Positions 1-12,486 of a stretch of DNA of 64,000 nucleotides are shown here, piece by piece. Source of the stretch: Trichoplusia ni (taxonomy: Eukaryota; Arthropoda; Insecta; Lepidoptera; Noctuidae). Each line of letters opens with the position of its first letter. The stretch's first letter is position 1. The DNA is taken from NCBI RefSeq assembly GCF_003590095.1, contig NC_039494.1:2046001-2110000 (forward strand), in the 5' to 3' direction. The translations under genes were made by a program, and so were the position numbers. Below the pieces are notes generated by a model that was given only the letters and a program-made list of their open reading frames with translations, ran no database searches and was not told where the DNA came from.

Positions 1-1103
1 AATCATTGTCTGAGAAATAGGAAAAGAAACGATCAAGTACTACGGGGGCGGTCAGTGGTGCCGTATAAATAGGCAAAAATAACCTATCCACCCAAAAATT
101 ATTGGTTTTTAACTATTTTTTATAGAAATAGGTACATGATCCGTAAAAATGATGATTGTCTACCTATCACGGTGAATGAGACAGAATGGTGAGGGATACA
201 GGGATAGACAGACGGACGTCAAAACATCAGTAATATGGTCCCTTTTCACTTTTTGTGTACAGAAACTTAAAAAGAAACAATTTTATAGTTTCGAAAATGC
301 AAAAGCGTCTGAAAATTTATGAAATATGGTAATTTGGTTTTAAAGGTTAACAAATAAATTAGTAATCAAAGAAGGTTTATTTAAATTCAAGTCTTTCTGC
401 AACGATAGTTACTCCTATATATTATCAGTTCAGGCAAAACTTAACAAAATGCTAAGCCTCTATTTCATTTTAAGCTATTTGGTAGCCTAAAGAGATAGTC
501 TTCCACTTCATAGAATAATTTGACTAGATTTAAATGCATTGAGCCATAAAACAAGTACTTTACCAACGTTGTATTTAATAAACAATTTCCAATTATACAA
601 TGAAACAACAATCCCAGTTAAACGAAACATTTCCGAACTATAATTAAACTTTTTCAGTTTAAGTCAAACTCAGAACAATCATTGCGAAATATCTTCTCGA
701 ACGATAAATTTGAATTTGATAAAGTTAAGAGTCTGCAAATGCCTGTTGGAGAGAATAATAAAGGCGGGAAAAGATGGCGCCGGGTGTGGAAATAATCAAG
801 AGGGAAGTAGTTATTGCGCCTCATTTTGCGTACCTACATGGTACACGGTGAATTTTCTTTTTACCTCGTTTAAAAATAAATTCCCGTTGTTCGTTCGTTG
901 CTTTTAAGCATTTTTCGTGAGACAAAATCGACCGGTATTTTTCGATTTTCGAATCGGTATTTTTATTAAAAGAAAAACAATTTTTTGTATAGCCTCCAGG
1001 AATAACTAACAGTCGCGTTGGTGCCAATATATTTATTTTTGTGAAGATAAAATATTTTTTTGTATCTTAATATTTTACCGTGTAATCATCAATTATTTAA
1101 AGG

Positions 1104-1134
1104 AAATTACTAAGGTCTGACACCTTAGTAATTT
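1104..1134. repeat. Perfect 13-bp hairpin
   Basis: AAATTACTAAGGT at 1104-1116 is exactly reverse-complemented by ACCTTAGTAATTT at 1122-1134, with a 5-base loop (CTGAC). It lies in otherwise unremarkable AT-rich DNA. It is too short for a microRNA precursor and could be the core of a small palindromic repeat. Confidence 0.6.
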
Positions 1135-2574
1135 TATTTCATAGATGCAATATATCCCAATTGACTTATAGGTACTCAATTATAGTAAAAAACAACCTAT
1201 TTATAATGATAAAAAAATCTTTCCCCCTTATGTAAGTACACATGCTACGTAACAGAGGAGAATTTCCATACTGCACAATTTCGGGAACAGTCATAAGCAC
1301 TTTACCAGTTGTCTGTACATTCAAAAAGAATATTCTCAGGTAGCGTGCAACGCAGACATTTACGAATGAAGTCGAATTTTTCATTACTCCAGTTCAAAAC
1401 AATACGCAGATGAAATGAAGCTTGCAGTATAATATTACACGTACTTTTGTTCGAAAAACAATAGTTACGCCGGCGAAATTATGTACGACTTTTATTAAAA
1501 CGAAAAACTTTTGCGAAGATTCGGTGCGGGATATTGAAATGCCATTGTTGGGTGAATAGGGCTTAGTTTTTTAGGTTTCGAGCCTCTGTTTGTGAGAATA
1601 CAATGGAATACCCAAGTAATAAGAATACGGACTACATGTATTTACAGTATCCATATATATTGGTTTTGTTAGTTTAGAAATCTTGTGTTTCACGCTGCTA
1701 CAGAGTATGGCAAAAATATAGGACGAAAATGTAAAGACACATATTCTGATACATTACAAAAGAGATTTGTAATTTATCTAGAATACTGTATTGTACAATT
1801 GGGCAAATGATTTACTTACTTTATAAATACTTCCACGATTCAATTCTAAACCACCTGGAGCCAAAACATCGTGCCACAGTTTCCTAGGCCTATTAATATT
1901 ATATTAAGTTATTACTAATTTTAGAAACCTACGCAAGTGACGTGACCTTTTCAATGTTACGTCGAACGCACATTAGCTGTGACAGTTTGACATTCACAAC
2001 GCTTTTTCTTATAATTAGCTATAAGGTCGATTATATTTCGGCGATATCTATCTCTTTTATATATTTTTACATCGGTTTTTGGTGTTCTTTTTGGTGTATT
2101 TTGTGGGTAATTAAGACAGTTTTGTGCCCGTAAACCTTTCTTATTGTTTGCCTTTTATAAGGCAAATGTTAACTAAGCAAAAAATGCTTAAAAAAGGTTA
2201 AATTATATTTAAATTGAAAGTTTTTTGAATTCTTCATTCATTTTATTTTTCTCTTAAAATACAACGCTGTTATTTTAATCAACATTGTTGTTGAAAATAT
2301 TATTTTAAATTAAGAATAACTTAAGAAAAATGACAACTAAGTATCTTAAGAATCTTATTCGACCCTTTATTTTAATAGAATATTTAGCTAGCGAAATTAA
2401 AAACCTTCATTATAAAGAAATTCGTGACATTTTCGCCATTGTTAAAATAGCGCACATTTTTGCAAAAAGATATTTGTATCAAAATTATCTTTAATAAACG
2501 ATCTTCTTTATAATGTAATCATAATTAACACCTTTGTTTTCTGAGATAACAAAATAAATTTATAAATTAAACAG

Positions 2575-2800
2575 ACAGCTATAGTTTCCGGCACGGATCT
2601 TGAGCGCTGACCTTCACCTGCGCAGAAGTGATTTTTTTGGGTCCCTTTTGCGGTATGAAGTGAGGCGCGGGGCGGATAAAGTGCAGTGATTGGCCCGCAG
2701 CGCCTCGCGTCATAGCCGTCACTCGTGATTGGTTGAAATTCGTTCTTTGCTGCAGTTGCATGCGCCGCAAGACGACGAGTACGCGCAATTCATTGGCGTT
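2575..2800. promoter_or_regulatory. GC-rich promoter-like patch
   Basis: A block clearly richer in G+C than its surroundings contains two GTGATTGG motifs (inverted CCAAT boxes) about 40-50 bp apart, a GGGGCGG GC-box and several CpGs. It could be a promoter, an enhancer or the edge of an old repeat. No downstream coding exon was found on either strand, so this is composition and motif evidence only. Confidence 0.2.
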
Positions 2801-5344
2801 TTATTTTACGATGCCCAAAGCGATCCTCACTCTTGCGCCGAGCGCTCAAGATCCGTGCCGGTAACTATACCCACAAATAATCCGGTCAATTGCGATTGTT
2901 ACTTGCGACGTATCAAACCAACGCTTGGTGCCGTACAAATAGGCAAAGCGAATAAATTGGTTACAAAATAAATTTCACCCACAAATATACTTTTCACCAA
3001 CCAACAAATTTATGACCTTAACATCGCTTAACCTGGATCTTTATTGTAAGTATTTGTACATATTGAAACATTTCAACTGTCTCGTGTTTTTTTTGGAAAT
3101 CGTAAGAAAATAATGTCCCGATTATGTGTTAGAAGATTAGAATCCAAATACCATAAATTATGATGAACGTCACTAAAAGAGCTGCTAAGTAACACTGATC
3201 CAATAATGTCCATCCAAACTTCCGACCAGTCATTTATCAGTGGAAATGACTCGTGGAAAGCATTCCCAACGTATATCTACATTCTACTTGATCATATGGG
3301 TTTCACTCGTAAATCACATCGGCGGGCATGCGCCGGCAAATCGGAAAATATGCTCAATAAAGATACCCACAGTATTAGTATACCGATGGGAATCACTCGT
3401 GCTACACCCGGCTCGAGCATGAACGATGCTTTTTATTTTATTTTTTATTCGAGTATTAGGCTTTATTTCAAGTATTGTTGCCGGTATGTTTTTGGGGTTC
3501 TATAACTGAAAAGTAGGTGAAAAATGAAGAAACTTAAGTCACATTTTATGAAGTATTCAGTAGAGCTCATTAAAGACGTTCATACCCATATTGATGTCTA
3601 TTAACGTTATTTATAATTTAATATCTGCGAAATAAGCGGCTATTGGACTTAATGCCTTTTACCATTTAATCAATGCTGGTATTCTGAATAAAAATAATTT
3701 AAAACATAAAAATGACATAAATGGACTTAAGGTCTTTTAGCTTTCACCTACAGATCTGTGTGTTCGTCTATCCGTCACAAGTTTGTATATTATGACATGT
3801 ACACAGATAAGCATTTTTGTAGCGACAAATCATTAAAATAAAGGTTACTCATAAACTATTTATGTATTTGTAGAGTTGTCACTAGAAGATTGCAATTCTT
3901 CCATACTGAGCTTTAGCCATTAACAATTTTAACATAACGTAAAGTTAAGAGTCTCATTTCTGAAGCTTTCTGTTTCTTTTTGGACATTCTTGTTAAACAC
4001 TTTACCAGTGACAAACTTTAAATTTATTGGATCCGAATTAAATATTTATTACACAACTAAAGCCTTAATACAGCTCTGAAAACCATAATTCAAACTTTAC
4101 CCAACTCATAACCAAACGCCACATTATCTGAAATGAAACTACCCACTTAAGATTTTCTTCCCCATTCTCCAATTACACTGAGCAATTTTCGAATCTCTGG
4201 CTGCGATTTTACACTCAATAGAGCATTGGCCCAGTATTTACGTTGTACCGACACATCTTACTGGCGGCCTAACGAACGATGCGACGTGGATACAGCGAGG
4301 GCTGCCATTTATCTAGCTGACTGCATTTGATGACGTCACACCTATGTCCAGCATTCATCATCTGTGGGCCTACTGAAGTCTGAAACATGCGATAGAACCA
4401 CTCATCTCATTGTTTTATGGAGTATGAGGGTTTTTTCGTATGATTAATGTACAACCCACATGTGAACTTTCCTGATTGGAATATTGTCAGTTTCCTCATA
4501 GACAAATTGACAGTTGTATTTTTCGTTACAAATATATAATATCATTCGAATACATGTTTGTTCTGAATACATCTTGTGATCATATAATTCAGGAAAAAGA
4601 ATTTTCTTTAAGATACCGAAGCCCCAATTTCTATTGTTACGTTTTCCTTCGCAAGATAAGAAAATACTTATTTGTCAACACATTGAATGTTATTCGAACA
4701 TAGAGCCATAGAACCATTTCCTTTAACTATATTAACCTAATAGCCGAAACACATTACGAAAAATCCAATGCCGTTAAAAGCAAGCCACAACAGGCGAAGC
4801 CGACAAAAACTCCAACATAAATGGGATATATCGACGTCATCATTCCCAGAAATACCGAATATCGAACAATGAGTTCTCGAAAAATCTGGAAAAACGTAGT
4901 CTCATGTGGAACGTGTTGTGACGACAGAAAAAGCCCTCCATCAATCTGCGGGAACCTATTTCCTAACATGGCGCCATCCTTTCATATCACGCCATAGCAT
5001 TTCAGATATTGGCGAACGTATTACGACTATATTCAACACTTTTTGGGACGTCGCGGTATTTTTTTCTAACACGAAGTGATGTGCTTTGTGGATTGTCTGT
5101 GTCACGATCACCTGTGCGGAGATTTGAAGTATTGGATGCTTCAAATGGCACAGTTTTTGTGGGTTCGGGAATTTTCCTGCTAGTCGTTTATGCTATTTTG
5201 GTTTTGCGATAAATAAAAACGGAGAAATACTTACATTATAAAAATACGTATTCGTATACGACAGTCCGACTGTGAAAAAAAAACGACTACCGAACTAAAT
5301 AATCAAGATTCAAATCAATTTTTCTTAAGACAGCCTCTTAAAAA

Positions 5345-5465
5345 GCATTTGCAGATCACACAAATACTTGTCATACACGGGGATTGAACTCGCGGCACTT
5401 CGAGCTCAGTGGATTTGACGTGGAGTAATAGACGTCACTCTGGCCATCGGCGTCGTACATAGATA
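5345..5465 (-). mobile_element. tRNA-derived SINE remnant
   Basis: Read on the minus strand there is a box-A-like TGGCCAGAGTGACG followed about 45 bp later by a box-B-like GAGTTCAATCC, the internal RNA polymerase III promoter of tRNA-derived SINEs. A tail containing TATTTGTGTGATCTGCAAAT follows, which resembles tails of lepidopteran SINEs. It does not fold as a functional tRNA. The family name is unknown to me. Confidence 0.5.
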
Positions 5466-5984
5466 GAGAAAACATTATTTATTGCACACCACATGAGTAA
5501 AGGGTTTGACAAACATAAATAATTACATGGTACAATATATGAGAAAAACTTTATGAAAAAAAATCTTCAGGTTAGGAATAGAAATACCACTTTGAATGTC
5601 GAACCATATGTACACCTGCTTGCAAGTAGGTATTCACTATCTGTGCTTCGGTCGACCCCAAGGCGCTCTATAGCCTAAACATACTAAACACAACTTACAC
5701 TCTATTATTACGAAAAATACGTTATCAATCATACGAACGCACACATAATGTATTCAAACATTGTTATCCGCGACGCTATCGGCTATCAACGTTAAGGTCG
5801 AGCCCCGAGTAGTTTATCGCCGAACTTCAATAGGTACGACAATCGATTTTATTTAATGTCTCTATGTGAAATAATGCCTCTTGGGTTTGCGTTCTACTAA
5901 TACGTATCATTGACATTTGAGGGTTGTAAGGGCCTTGTCACACTGCTGATTAGCAAACGAAAGAAAATTAGAAATGCATCCGCG

Positions 5985-6215
5985 CAAGCTATTCACTCTG
6001 ATGTCTGTAGGTAGTGGCCCCGACTGTTATACCCTAGGTCGTGGATTCGATTCCCACCCAGGACAAATGTTTGTGTTATGAACACGGCCATTTATTCTGT
6101 GTATTTTTTCTACATTATGTATGTATTTAGAAATATATAAGTATGTTTATCAGTTGCTTGGAACTCATAACATAATCTTAGCTTAGTCGGAGACTAGATT
6201 GCTTTGTCTAAACCT
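5985..6215 (+). mobile_element. tRNA-derived SINE copy
   Basis: A box-A-like GTAGGTAGTGGCCCC near 6007 and a box-B GGATTCGATTCCC near 6051 are followed by CACCCAGGACAAATGTTTGTG and later TATGTTTATCAGTTG and CATAACATAATCTTAGCTTAG. This order matches from memory a very common lepidopteran SINE body and 3' end. The copy is diverged and has no coding capacity. Confidence 0.6.
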
Positions 6216-9200
6216 TAATATGAAATACGTAACAAATAACCTTCTCTTTTGAAGTCACTTCAGTAGTATTAGACTTTATCAAGCGACATTTACATTATTA
6301 CTGCTGCTTCCACTCACCGTAATATCTTCACTTCATCTCTTCAGCATTAGTCGTGGTCTACATGTGAGCAAGATGGCGCCTCTTTCGCCGAATTGTCACG
6401 CGCGTGCAGCTTACACGTCAAACGCTCGCTTTCAACTCGTCACAAATCATCCGTGTGATAAGGCCCTAAAGCGCTCAGGGGCATCAACCTTTCATACCCG
6501 GGTCGCTGAATCTATCCGCATCGGGACTGTTATTTGTATGACCTACAGATATTCGATTCGGGTCTTGATGTTTATGTTCTGTACTAGATGTGCCCGCGGC
6601 TCCGTTTGAGTACGAACTTCGTAGTTTTCCGATATCAAATGGATGTATCAAGTTTATATAGGATCTCGATAGGAACTTGCTTAAGTAAAATAAGGAAGAG
6701 GGATAAGCTATTTTCATTCGAACCTTTTTGACTGTCTATTACATAAAAAGTATTCACAAATGAAGCGTAATGGAAAGAAAAACTCAAACCAGATAAAAAG
6801 GGCTATTGAAAGTAAGAGAAACAATAGAAAACCGATCCAAACATTCAATATTTCGATACAACTTTGTTTGATTTACTAAAATATCAATTTATCAACGCAT
6901 CTATGTTTCACATTCTATTGTTCACAAAACTACGTCAAACAAATAACAAAGTAGAGCCTACAATACAGGAACGGGGATTTCGATATATCGGCGTGTAACA
7001 CAACATCAAAATATTTATTTAGTGAGCAACAGCGGATGTAAAACATATCGATCTGTTATGATACTGCGTTTACTTGCCGCCGAATACACCGGCTGCTAAT
7101 TGTTCAATTGAAATTCAATATGGACGAGTACGGAATGCATTTTGAAAATAGAAGGAAATTAAATTGAACTTTTAAAACATCGCTTTTAAACTTTTACCTA
7201 GTTTTTGTGCCTTGTAGAGTGTTAAAAGGCTATAAATATTTTTTTGCTTTTTTTATACTTAATTATCTTACTACAATCCCGTCAACAATCGTCTTTTTCT
7301 TATTAATTAGATTAGTTTTTATCTAGCCTCCTAACACGTACAAGAATTTTAGACTCGAACGGATGTTAGTTAGCGCAACCCAACCCCATAGTGTGACATG
7401 TAGACACTGGCAATATAGGAGGCCAAAATCACCTAACCTGAGCACTCAATACAAAGTTCCGCTCAGTAAAAAAAATCACACAAACATACACAAAATAAAC
7501 AACTCCCTCCGAAATTAAAAAAAAAGCGATACCAACTTTATTCCTCTTTCCCCCGCATCGGAATACCAGGTCACAATACAATTAAGATACCATGTTGTAC
7601 ATGTGACTTTGGTTTATGGTGTTCACGCGGCCGAGGTGTCCGCGTCGCAAATGTATGGGGCAAGCATGACGTAATATATGGCACTCGAGATCGATGAACA
7701 TAATAATGTAGTGGGAATGTAAAATTACGTCAGAGGAAAAATAAAAAACGTTGTTTTATATACCTTACGTCTCTGAAATTGTTTACCTATATTAGACGAA
7801 CGCCTGTGTAAATTTTTCCAAGTGAGCCAAGATATGGAATCACGGAAGTATTTGGGGAACCCTTTGTACAGCAATGGAACGTAGTGGGTTACAAAAAACT
7901 TTAATCACTGAATCATTATTCAAACAACTAAAAACTTTTTGCAAGCAAACACATGAACAGCATTGTAAGATACAAATTAGAAAAAAAAACAAATCACTTA
8001 GATGTATTCTACTGTTTCCCCATATACTACTTATACGCAAACATCGCCTTAAACAAGTGTGAGTAGAATAATATAGTACAAGTGTAAGTGCCCTTAATAT
8101 GTAAAAAAGTTCCGTTCTTCGAACCAATAAATATTTAACCGAAGATTAATGAATACTGGCTGGTTACAGCCCGCATATATTGTGGTCTACGTAATAATAA
8201 ATAAACATGTATATTCATACATTTAACGTCCGTGATGAGGCATCACGTCCTCAACCCTATTATGATATTAAATGTCAACACTTTAATATGATTGTAATTT
8301 AAATGTTCAGTCATTATCGGCTTAAATATTTTTTTATAATTGTGTCTGAACTGGAAACCGAAATAGCCAGAATTGTTTTACTCCTAAGGTAAGTAATTAG
8401 TAAACCACAAAATGACTACAAGCAAACTCACAGAGATATGGAAGATAAGGAGAGTGCAGTGGAGCATTTACTATAAAATAAGACGAATACGAACTCACTA
8501 GCCTACCGTTTCAAATTCAATTTATCCATTAGGCATCCATCATACTTCAAAACACCGTTTCAGTATTTGAGAGACAACAATCCGGTAAGTAACAAGGTCT
8601 AAATTTCCACAGACTATCAATAAGCACATTTTCAATATAAATGAGGTTACAATCAAAAAGTTGTAATGCACATCCAAAAATCTATAACCGTCATAATAAA
8701 GCCGAGAGCTTTAATACAGCATTTCAACTTTATCTTCCATATAGAGAGGTCAACAAAAACGATAAAAAATATAGAGACAACCGTTAACGCGTCGTAATTC
8801 CGCAAATATATTTCATCATAGTCACGTTCGTTCAGACGTGCCAGTCGCAAAACTAGAAATCGTTCGATATAAAAACTTCACGGAACTATTTGTAACATTA
8901 AAAAAAGTCGAGTGACTGATAAAATTGTCGTGTTGTTTGTTTTGCGATGTTCACAATCGGCCCCTACGAGTTGAGCGGGGTTATCTAAATTTCCCCTCAC
9001 AGTTGCGATTCGAACAATGTGTTCGTTCATTCCAAATTCAAGCTTGTTGGTTTGTTAATCAATTTTAGTAATTGATAAATTAAAATACTGGCTTTGGATA
9101 TTGCTGAAAAAAAGTTTAATTTTTTAAACATAATAGTTTGGGTAGAGAACAAAGAGAATAATTGTTGTTTATTTTAACATGGTTATACATGTTCTGGCTA

Positions 9201-9559
9201 CCACAAAAGGCATTACCTAATTAGTTTCCGTTTTCACTTCCATATGATACGGTAAACGGTATAAACGTACAATTATGCTTGTACGACGTACTCATATTTT
9301 GTCTCTAAACAATCAAAGCTTTTAATTTTGTAACCAGAAGATCAGAAATTATTGATCGTCATAAACATTTATCACTTAACTTTACGAGTCACTATTTTAT
9401 AGATCACCCGATTCCTCTTTATTAAAATTTCTTGTTTATTTAATTCACAGTAATATTCCGAACTCGGCTAGTGACGAGATGTTTCCTGCCTCTTATCATC
9501 CGGTTAAGCAATCTGAGAGACCATCCGTCAAAGGTAGACTTCCAAAATATTTCTTTGAC
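6216..9559. other. No gene seen; AT-rich intergenic DNA
   Basis: No supported coding exon. An AAGATGGCGCC motif at about 6370, like the animal YY1 core and also present near 775, sits in a CpG-containing patch. At 7618-7665 a GCGGCCGAGGTGTCCGCG stretch resembles the box-A half of the tRNA-like repeat at 27.0 kb, but there is no matching box B. Confidence 0.4.
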
Positions 9560-10140
9560 ACGGTATACAAAAAAAGGGGACAAGTGCGAGTTGAACTCGC
9601 GTAAAGAGGGTTCCGAACGATGTTACCTATCATGTTTTTATGTTCAAAATATGTTCTCCCACACATTCCACCTGCAAATGTAAGATGGTACGCACAATAT
9701 TGAGTGATTTACCATGTTATATTAGGTTTTCCTATAATCTATAAGGAGAAAACTAATTTCTGTATTTTTTTCAACATTTTAGGTTCAGTAGTTTCGGAGA
9801 TAAAGGGGGGAATGGTCAATTTTCGTCTATTTTCTTGAATAACTTGGAAACATTTATTTTAAAATTACAAAAAAATACATTTAAGATCTTCGACGATGAA
9901 GTTTTCAGATTTTTTTTTAATTTTCCCCTTCCCCCCCAAAAATGACCCCCCATATACAGATTTCATCTGCTCACGTCACACCTCTGTGTTTGAGTCACAG
10001 GAATTGATATGTGTACCGAATTTCAACTTAATGGGTCTAATAGATTCGGAGATAATTAACTGTAAGCGACGGACGGACAGACACACGAGTGATCCTATCA
10101 GGGTTCCGTTTTTGTATTCAGACGTACGGAACCCTAAAAA
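9560..10140 (+). repeat. Dispersed repeat with terminal hairpin
   Basis: The tract opens near GGGGACAAGTGCGAG and runs through repeated 'step' phrases such as GATTCGGAGATAATTAAC and a GACGGACAGACACACGAG motif. It ends in a hairpin: AGGGTTCCG (10100-10108) pairs with CGGAACCCT (10127-10135), followed by AAAAA. I recognise this arrangement as a very abundant lepidopteran interspersed repeat. Two 90-130-codon open frames on opposite strands fall inside it and show no protein similarity, so I treat them as chance. Superfamily not assigned. Confidence 0.6.
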
Positions 10141-12093
10141 CAGAAATAAAAAGTTGTATTCTCTTAATGAAATGCATTTTGTGCCCATGAATGTAATTCT
10201 AATTAACGTTAATTTTAAATGCAATCCTAAAATCCTAATAACATTCACCAAAATCATTCACGTCTACTCATTAACGCAAACATAAATAACTGAAAGCATT
10301 TAGTATTTCGCGTTTGTATTTCATGTTGTAATTAGCTGTAAAACTCATACATTACATAGTAAATGAAAATAATTCCAAATGAGTTTCCGTAGTCATTTTA
10401 ATCTAGAAGCTCACACAGTACGTAGTAGGAATAGCTACGTCGTAGCGGCTACGTATCTCGTAGCGCCATTCTACACGCATGGCTTGCGTCGCGTGCCTAC
10501 CGGAACGAGTCAAAGGCTATGGCTAGGCCCGCCTGCCTTTTGTCGCGGCGACGTGAGAAGGCTAATTACAAACGACGTGTGTTTGCCCTCGCACAGATTA
10601 CCTGCCGTGTGTCGTATTGTCCCAACGAGACAATATGTGCGGCATACGTCCTCTACAATACATCCACCCAAAATACTCCAGAGTAACGCCCAAACTTTCG
10701 CATCTGTTACTGTTTGTACGAGAGTTACCGCCGCATATGTACGGTAACAATACAAGCAGACAGATAGGGATCGGACACATGTAACGAAAAAGGCGTTTGG
10801 AGAATAAATGATGTTGTAATGTGTAAAAGATATGAATTATGGTTATTTATTTTCTTGAAAAAATAAGATAAACAGGTTTTAATTTCTGGCAAACAAAACC
10901 TTTTTTTAATCACTAGTCATATCCTGAACAAGAGCCTCTTGCTGTAAATAAGGGTATTTTGTAAAAAAAATGATCATTCATTCGACTAGATGCAGTAAAT
11001 GTAACTAAATGGCCCACAGATATAATTGCACATCTTGGCAATAATAGGCAAAAACAGTTCTCTTGAATGGGTCGCGTCTAATGGTTAGCGAAGGAAACTG
11101 GCCGCCACTGCCTCTCAATATTGAATAAAAGCGAACACAATCTAAGGAGCTGCCACCTCAAATTTGATACACCTTAAGATGACGGAGTAAGGTTGATATT
11201 CGAATGTGCGTCGTAGTTGAGCGGTAATCGTGTATTGCGACGTACAGTCAGTTCACACGCACGCATCACACATTGTTCGCTCGAGAGAAGAATGATTTTT
11301 CTGCCCGAAGCTTTTCTCCACAATAATGAGTCACTTGACGTATTGTCCCGCGGGCGCCATCTCGTCCAAATTACGAAGCCATTGTTACTGAGATATTGTT
11401 CGTCGCCTCGTGAATATGTGCGAAAGGAAATGAAACTGTTCCCCCGTGAGCGTCACTGTTTGTTGGTTTCCCCGACTTTCCCCGCTATGCCGACACACCC
11501 AGCTATACCCCATCCCAGAGATCCGCTAAATGAATGCCGTCGCGTGATGATATACCTTTGTATGTTAATGCACACCGCTTAGCGAGGCTTGAATACATTA
11601 TGAATTAGCTTCACGTGTTATATATTGCCGTGGAAGCTCAAACATATATATTCCGTACAGTTAGAACGCAGACATGATCTATCGTGGTTTGAATTGGGTG
11701 TTATTAAATAGCTTAAACACGTGAACATTAAAAGAGCTTAAAATAAAAGTATTTGTCAGCATATTAAAATAAAACAATCCAAATCCATGTTTCATTCAGT
11801 TTTACATCACACACTAACAAAACGTCATCCATTGTAATAATAAATAAAGAACGTGGTACAAACTTAAACACGACGGTTGAGGATACCAGACAGTAACAGT
11901 CTCAGACACGTGTATAAAACTATACTAAAAGTAATATTTCAAAAAAAATTAAGTTTCCACGTTACATTAAAGTAAAATATTAAAACTTCTTTACACAAAA
12001 TTATTAAAATAGCAACGTTAAACTTCAATTAGCTGAATAATTCCAGGAAACTATATGAAGTTACAAATTATGTTCATTATCTGCACATTTATA

Positions 12094-12095
<2 letters not shown>
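10141..12095. other. No gene seen; contains CTACGT-rich patch
   Basis: Around 10418-10480 short motifs of the type GCTACGT and CGTAG recur, a low-complexity patch that may be part of an unknown repeat. Between about 11200 and 11580 the sequence is somewhat richer in G+C and open on the plus strand for about 120 codons. That frame lacks an ATG start and recognisable domains, so I do not call it a gene. Confidence 0.35.

Positions 12096-12131
<36 letters not shown>
12096..12131. repeat. Poly(A) tract, 36 A
   Basis: An uninterrupted run of 36 A. Together with a second run of 29 A after GAA at 12321-12349, it brackets the tandem repeat described next. Such runs may mark a retrotransposed insertion, though the exact length is unreliable in assembled reads. 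Confidence 0.8.
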
Positions 12132-12134
<3 letters not shown>

Positions 12135-12211
12135 TCTCAATACTATTTTTGTTCAATTTTAGAATGATAGTTAATATTTTTTTTCTAAAACATGAATTTT
12201 TAATATTATCG

Positions 12212-12318
12212 TTGGCCAACACTAACCGTGAAGATCCAGAAAAAAAGCAACAATTTTAATATTGCTGTAAGTAAAGCAGATATGTTGTCATTGGCCAACA
12301 CTAACCGTGAAGAGCCAG

Positions 12319-12354
<36 letters not shown>

Positions 12355-12375
12355 GCAGATGATTTAAATAAGGAA
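12212..12375 (+). repeat. Two-copy tandem repeat with poly(A) expansion
   Basis: The phrase TTGGCCAACACTAACCGTGA, followed by AG[A/G]..CCAGAAAAA, occurs at 12212 and again at 12291, about 79 bp apart. Each copy is followed by AGTAAAGCAGAT (about 12269 and 12349). In the second copy the A-run has grown to 29. Both units are open in the same reading sense (LANTNRE then D/E, P, E and lysines), suggesting a former coding repeat. Confidence 0.6.
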
Positions 12376-12486
12376 CTTGTCAGTGCTTTAAAAAAAAGTA
12401 AAACGTTAGTCACGCCTTTTCTGAGCGAGGCGAAGGCGACGCGCGGGAAACCGTCGCTCGAATTTATTTATTCATCATACACGTAA
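12282..12486 (+). pseudogene. Broken Lys-rich coding-like fragment
   Basis: From an ATG at 12282 the plus strand reads MLSLANTNREEPE and then about ten lysines from the poly(A) tract, ending at a TAA directly after it. In the frame one base away, reading continues for 45 codons (SKADDLNKELVSALKKSK, then TLVTPFLSEAKATRGK, ...) to a stop at 12484-12486. The two halves would join if the A-run were one base shorter or two longer, so the break may be polymerase slippage or a sequencing error. I do not recognise the protein. It could be a retrocopy fragment, an isolated exon or chance. Confidence 0.25.

Larger units (their letters stand above)
1..5344. other. Gene-poor AT-rich DNA
   Basis: No ORF here has coding character, and no chain of splice-compatible ORFs is visible on either strand; the open frames of 60-80 codons look like chance. 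A perfect hairpin (1104-1134) and a GC-rich promoter-like patch (2575-2800) are listed separately. The tract at 195-260 (gacagacggacgtc followed by a GGTCCC-like motif) resembles the worn end of a common lepidopteran dispersed repeat. A palindromic cAMP-response-type TGACGTCA lies near 4331, but no gene is attached to it. Confidence 0.5.

Noticed and set aside
5345..6215. Functional tRNA genes
   Set aside because: Box A- and B-like motifs exist but no cloverleaf or acceptor stem forms; the flanks match SINE bodies.
9896..10285. 129-codon plus frame and its 93-codon opposite frame
   Set aside because: Both lie in a dispersed repeat with a terminal hairpin and have no protein similarity I recognise.
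10379..10755. 122-codon plus frame and two minus frames in a GC-richer patch
   Set aside because: Overlapping frames on both strands reflect lower stop density; no domain and short CTACGT-type repeats explain the composition.
11217..11582. 121-codon plus frame
   Set aside because: No ATG at its start, no domain, no splice partners.
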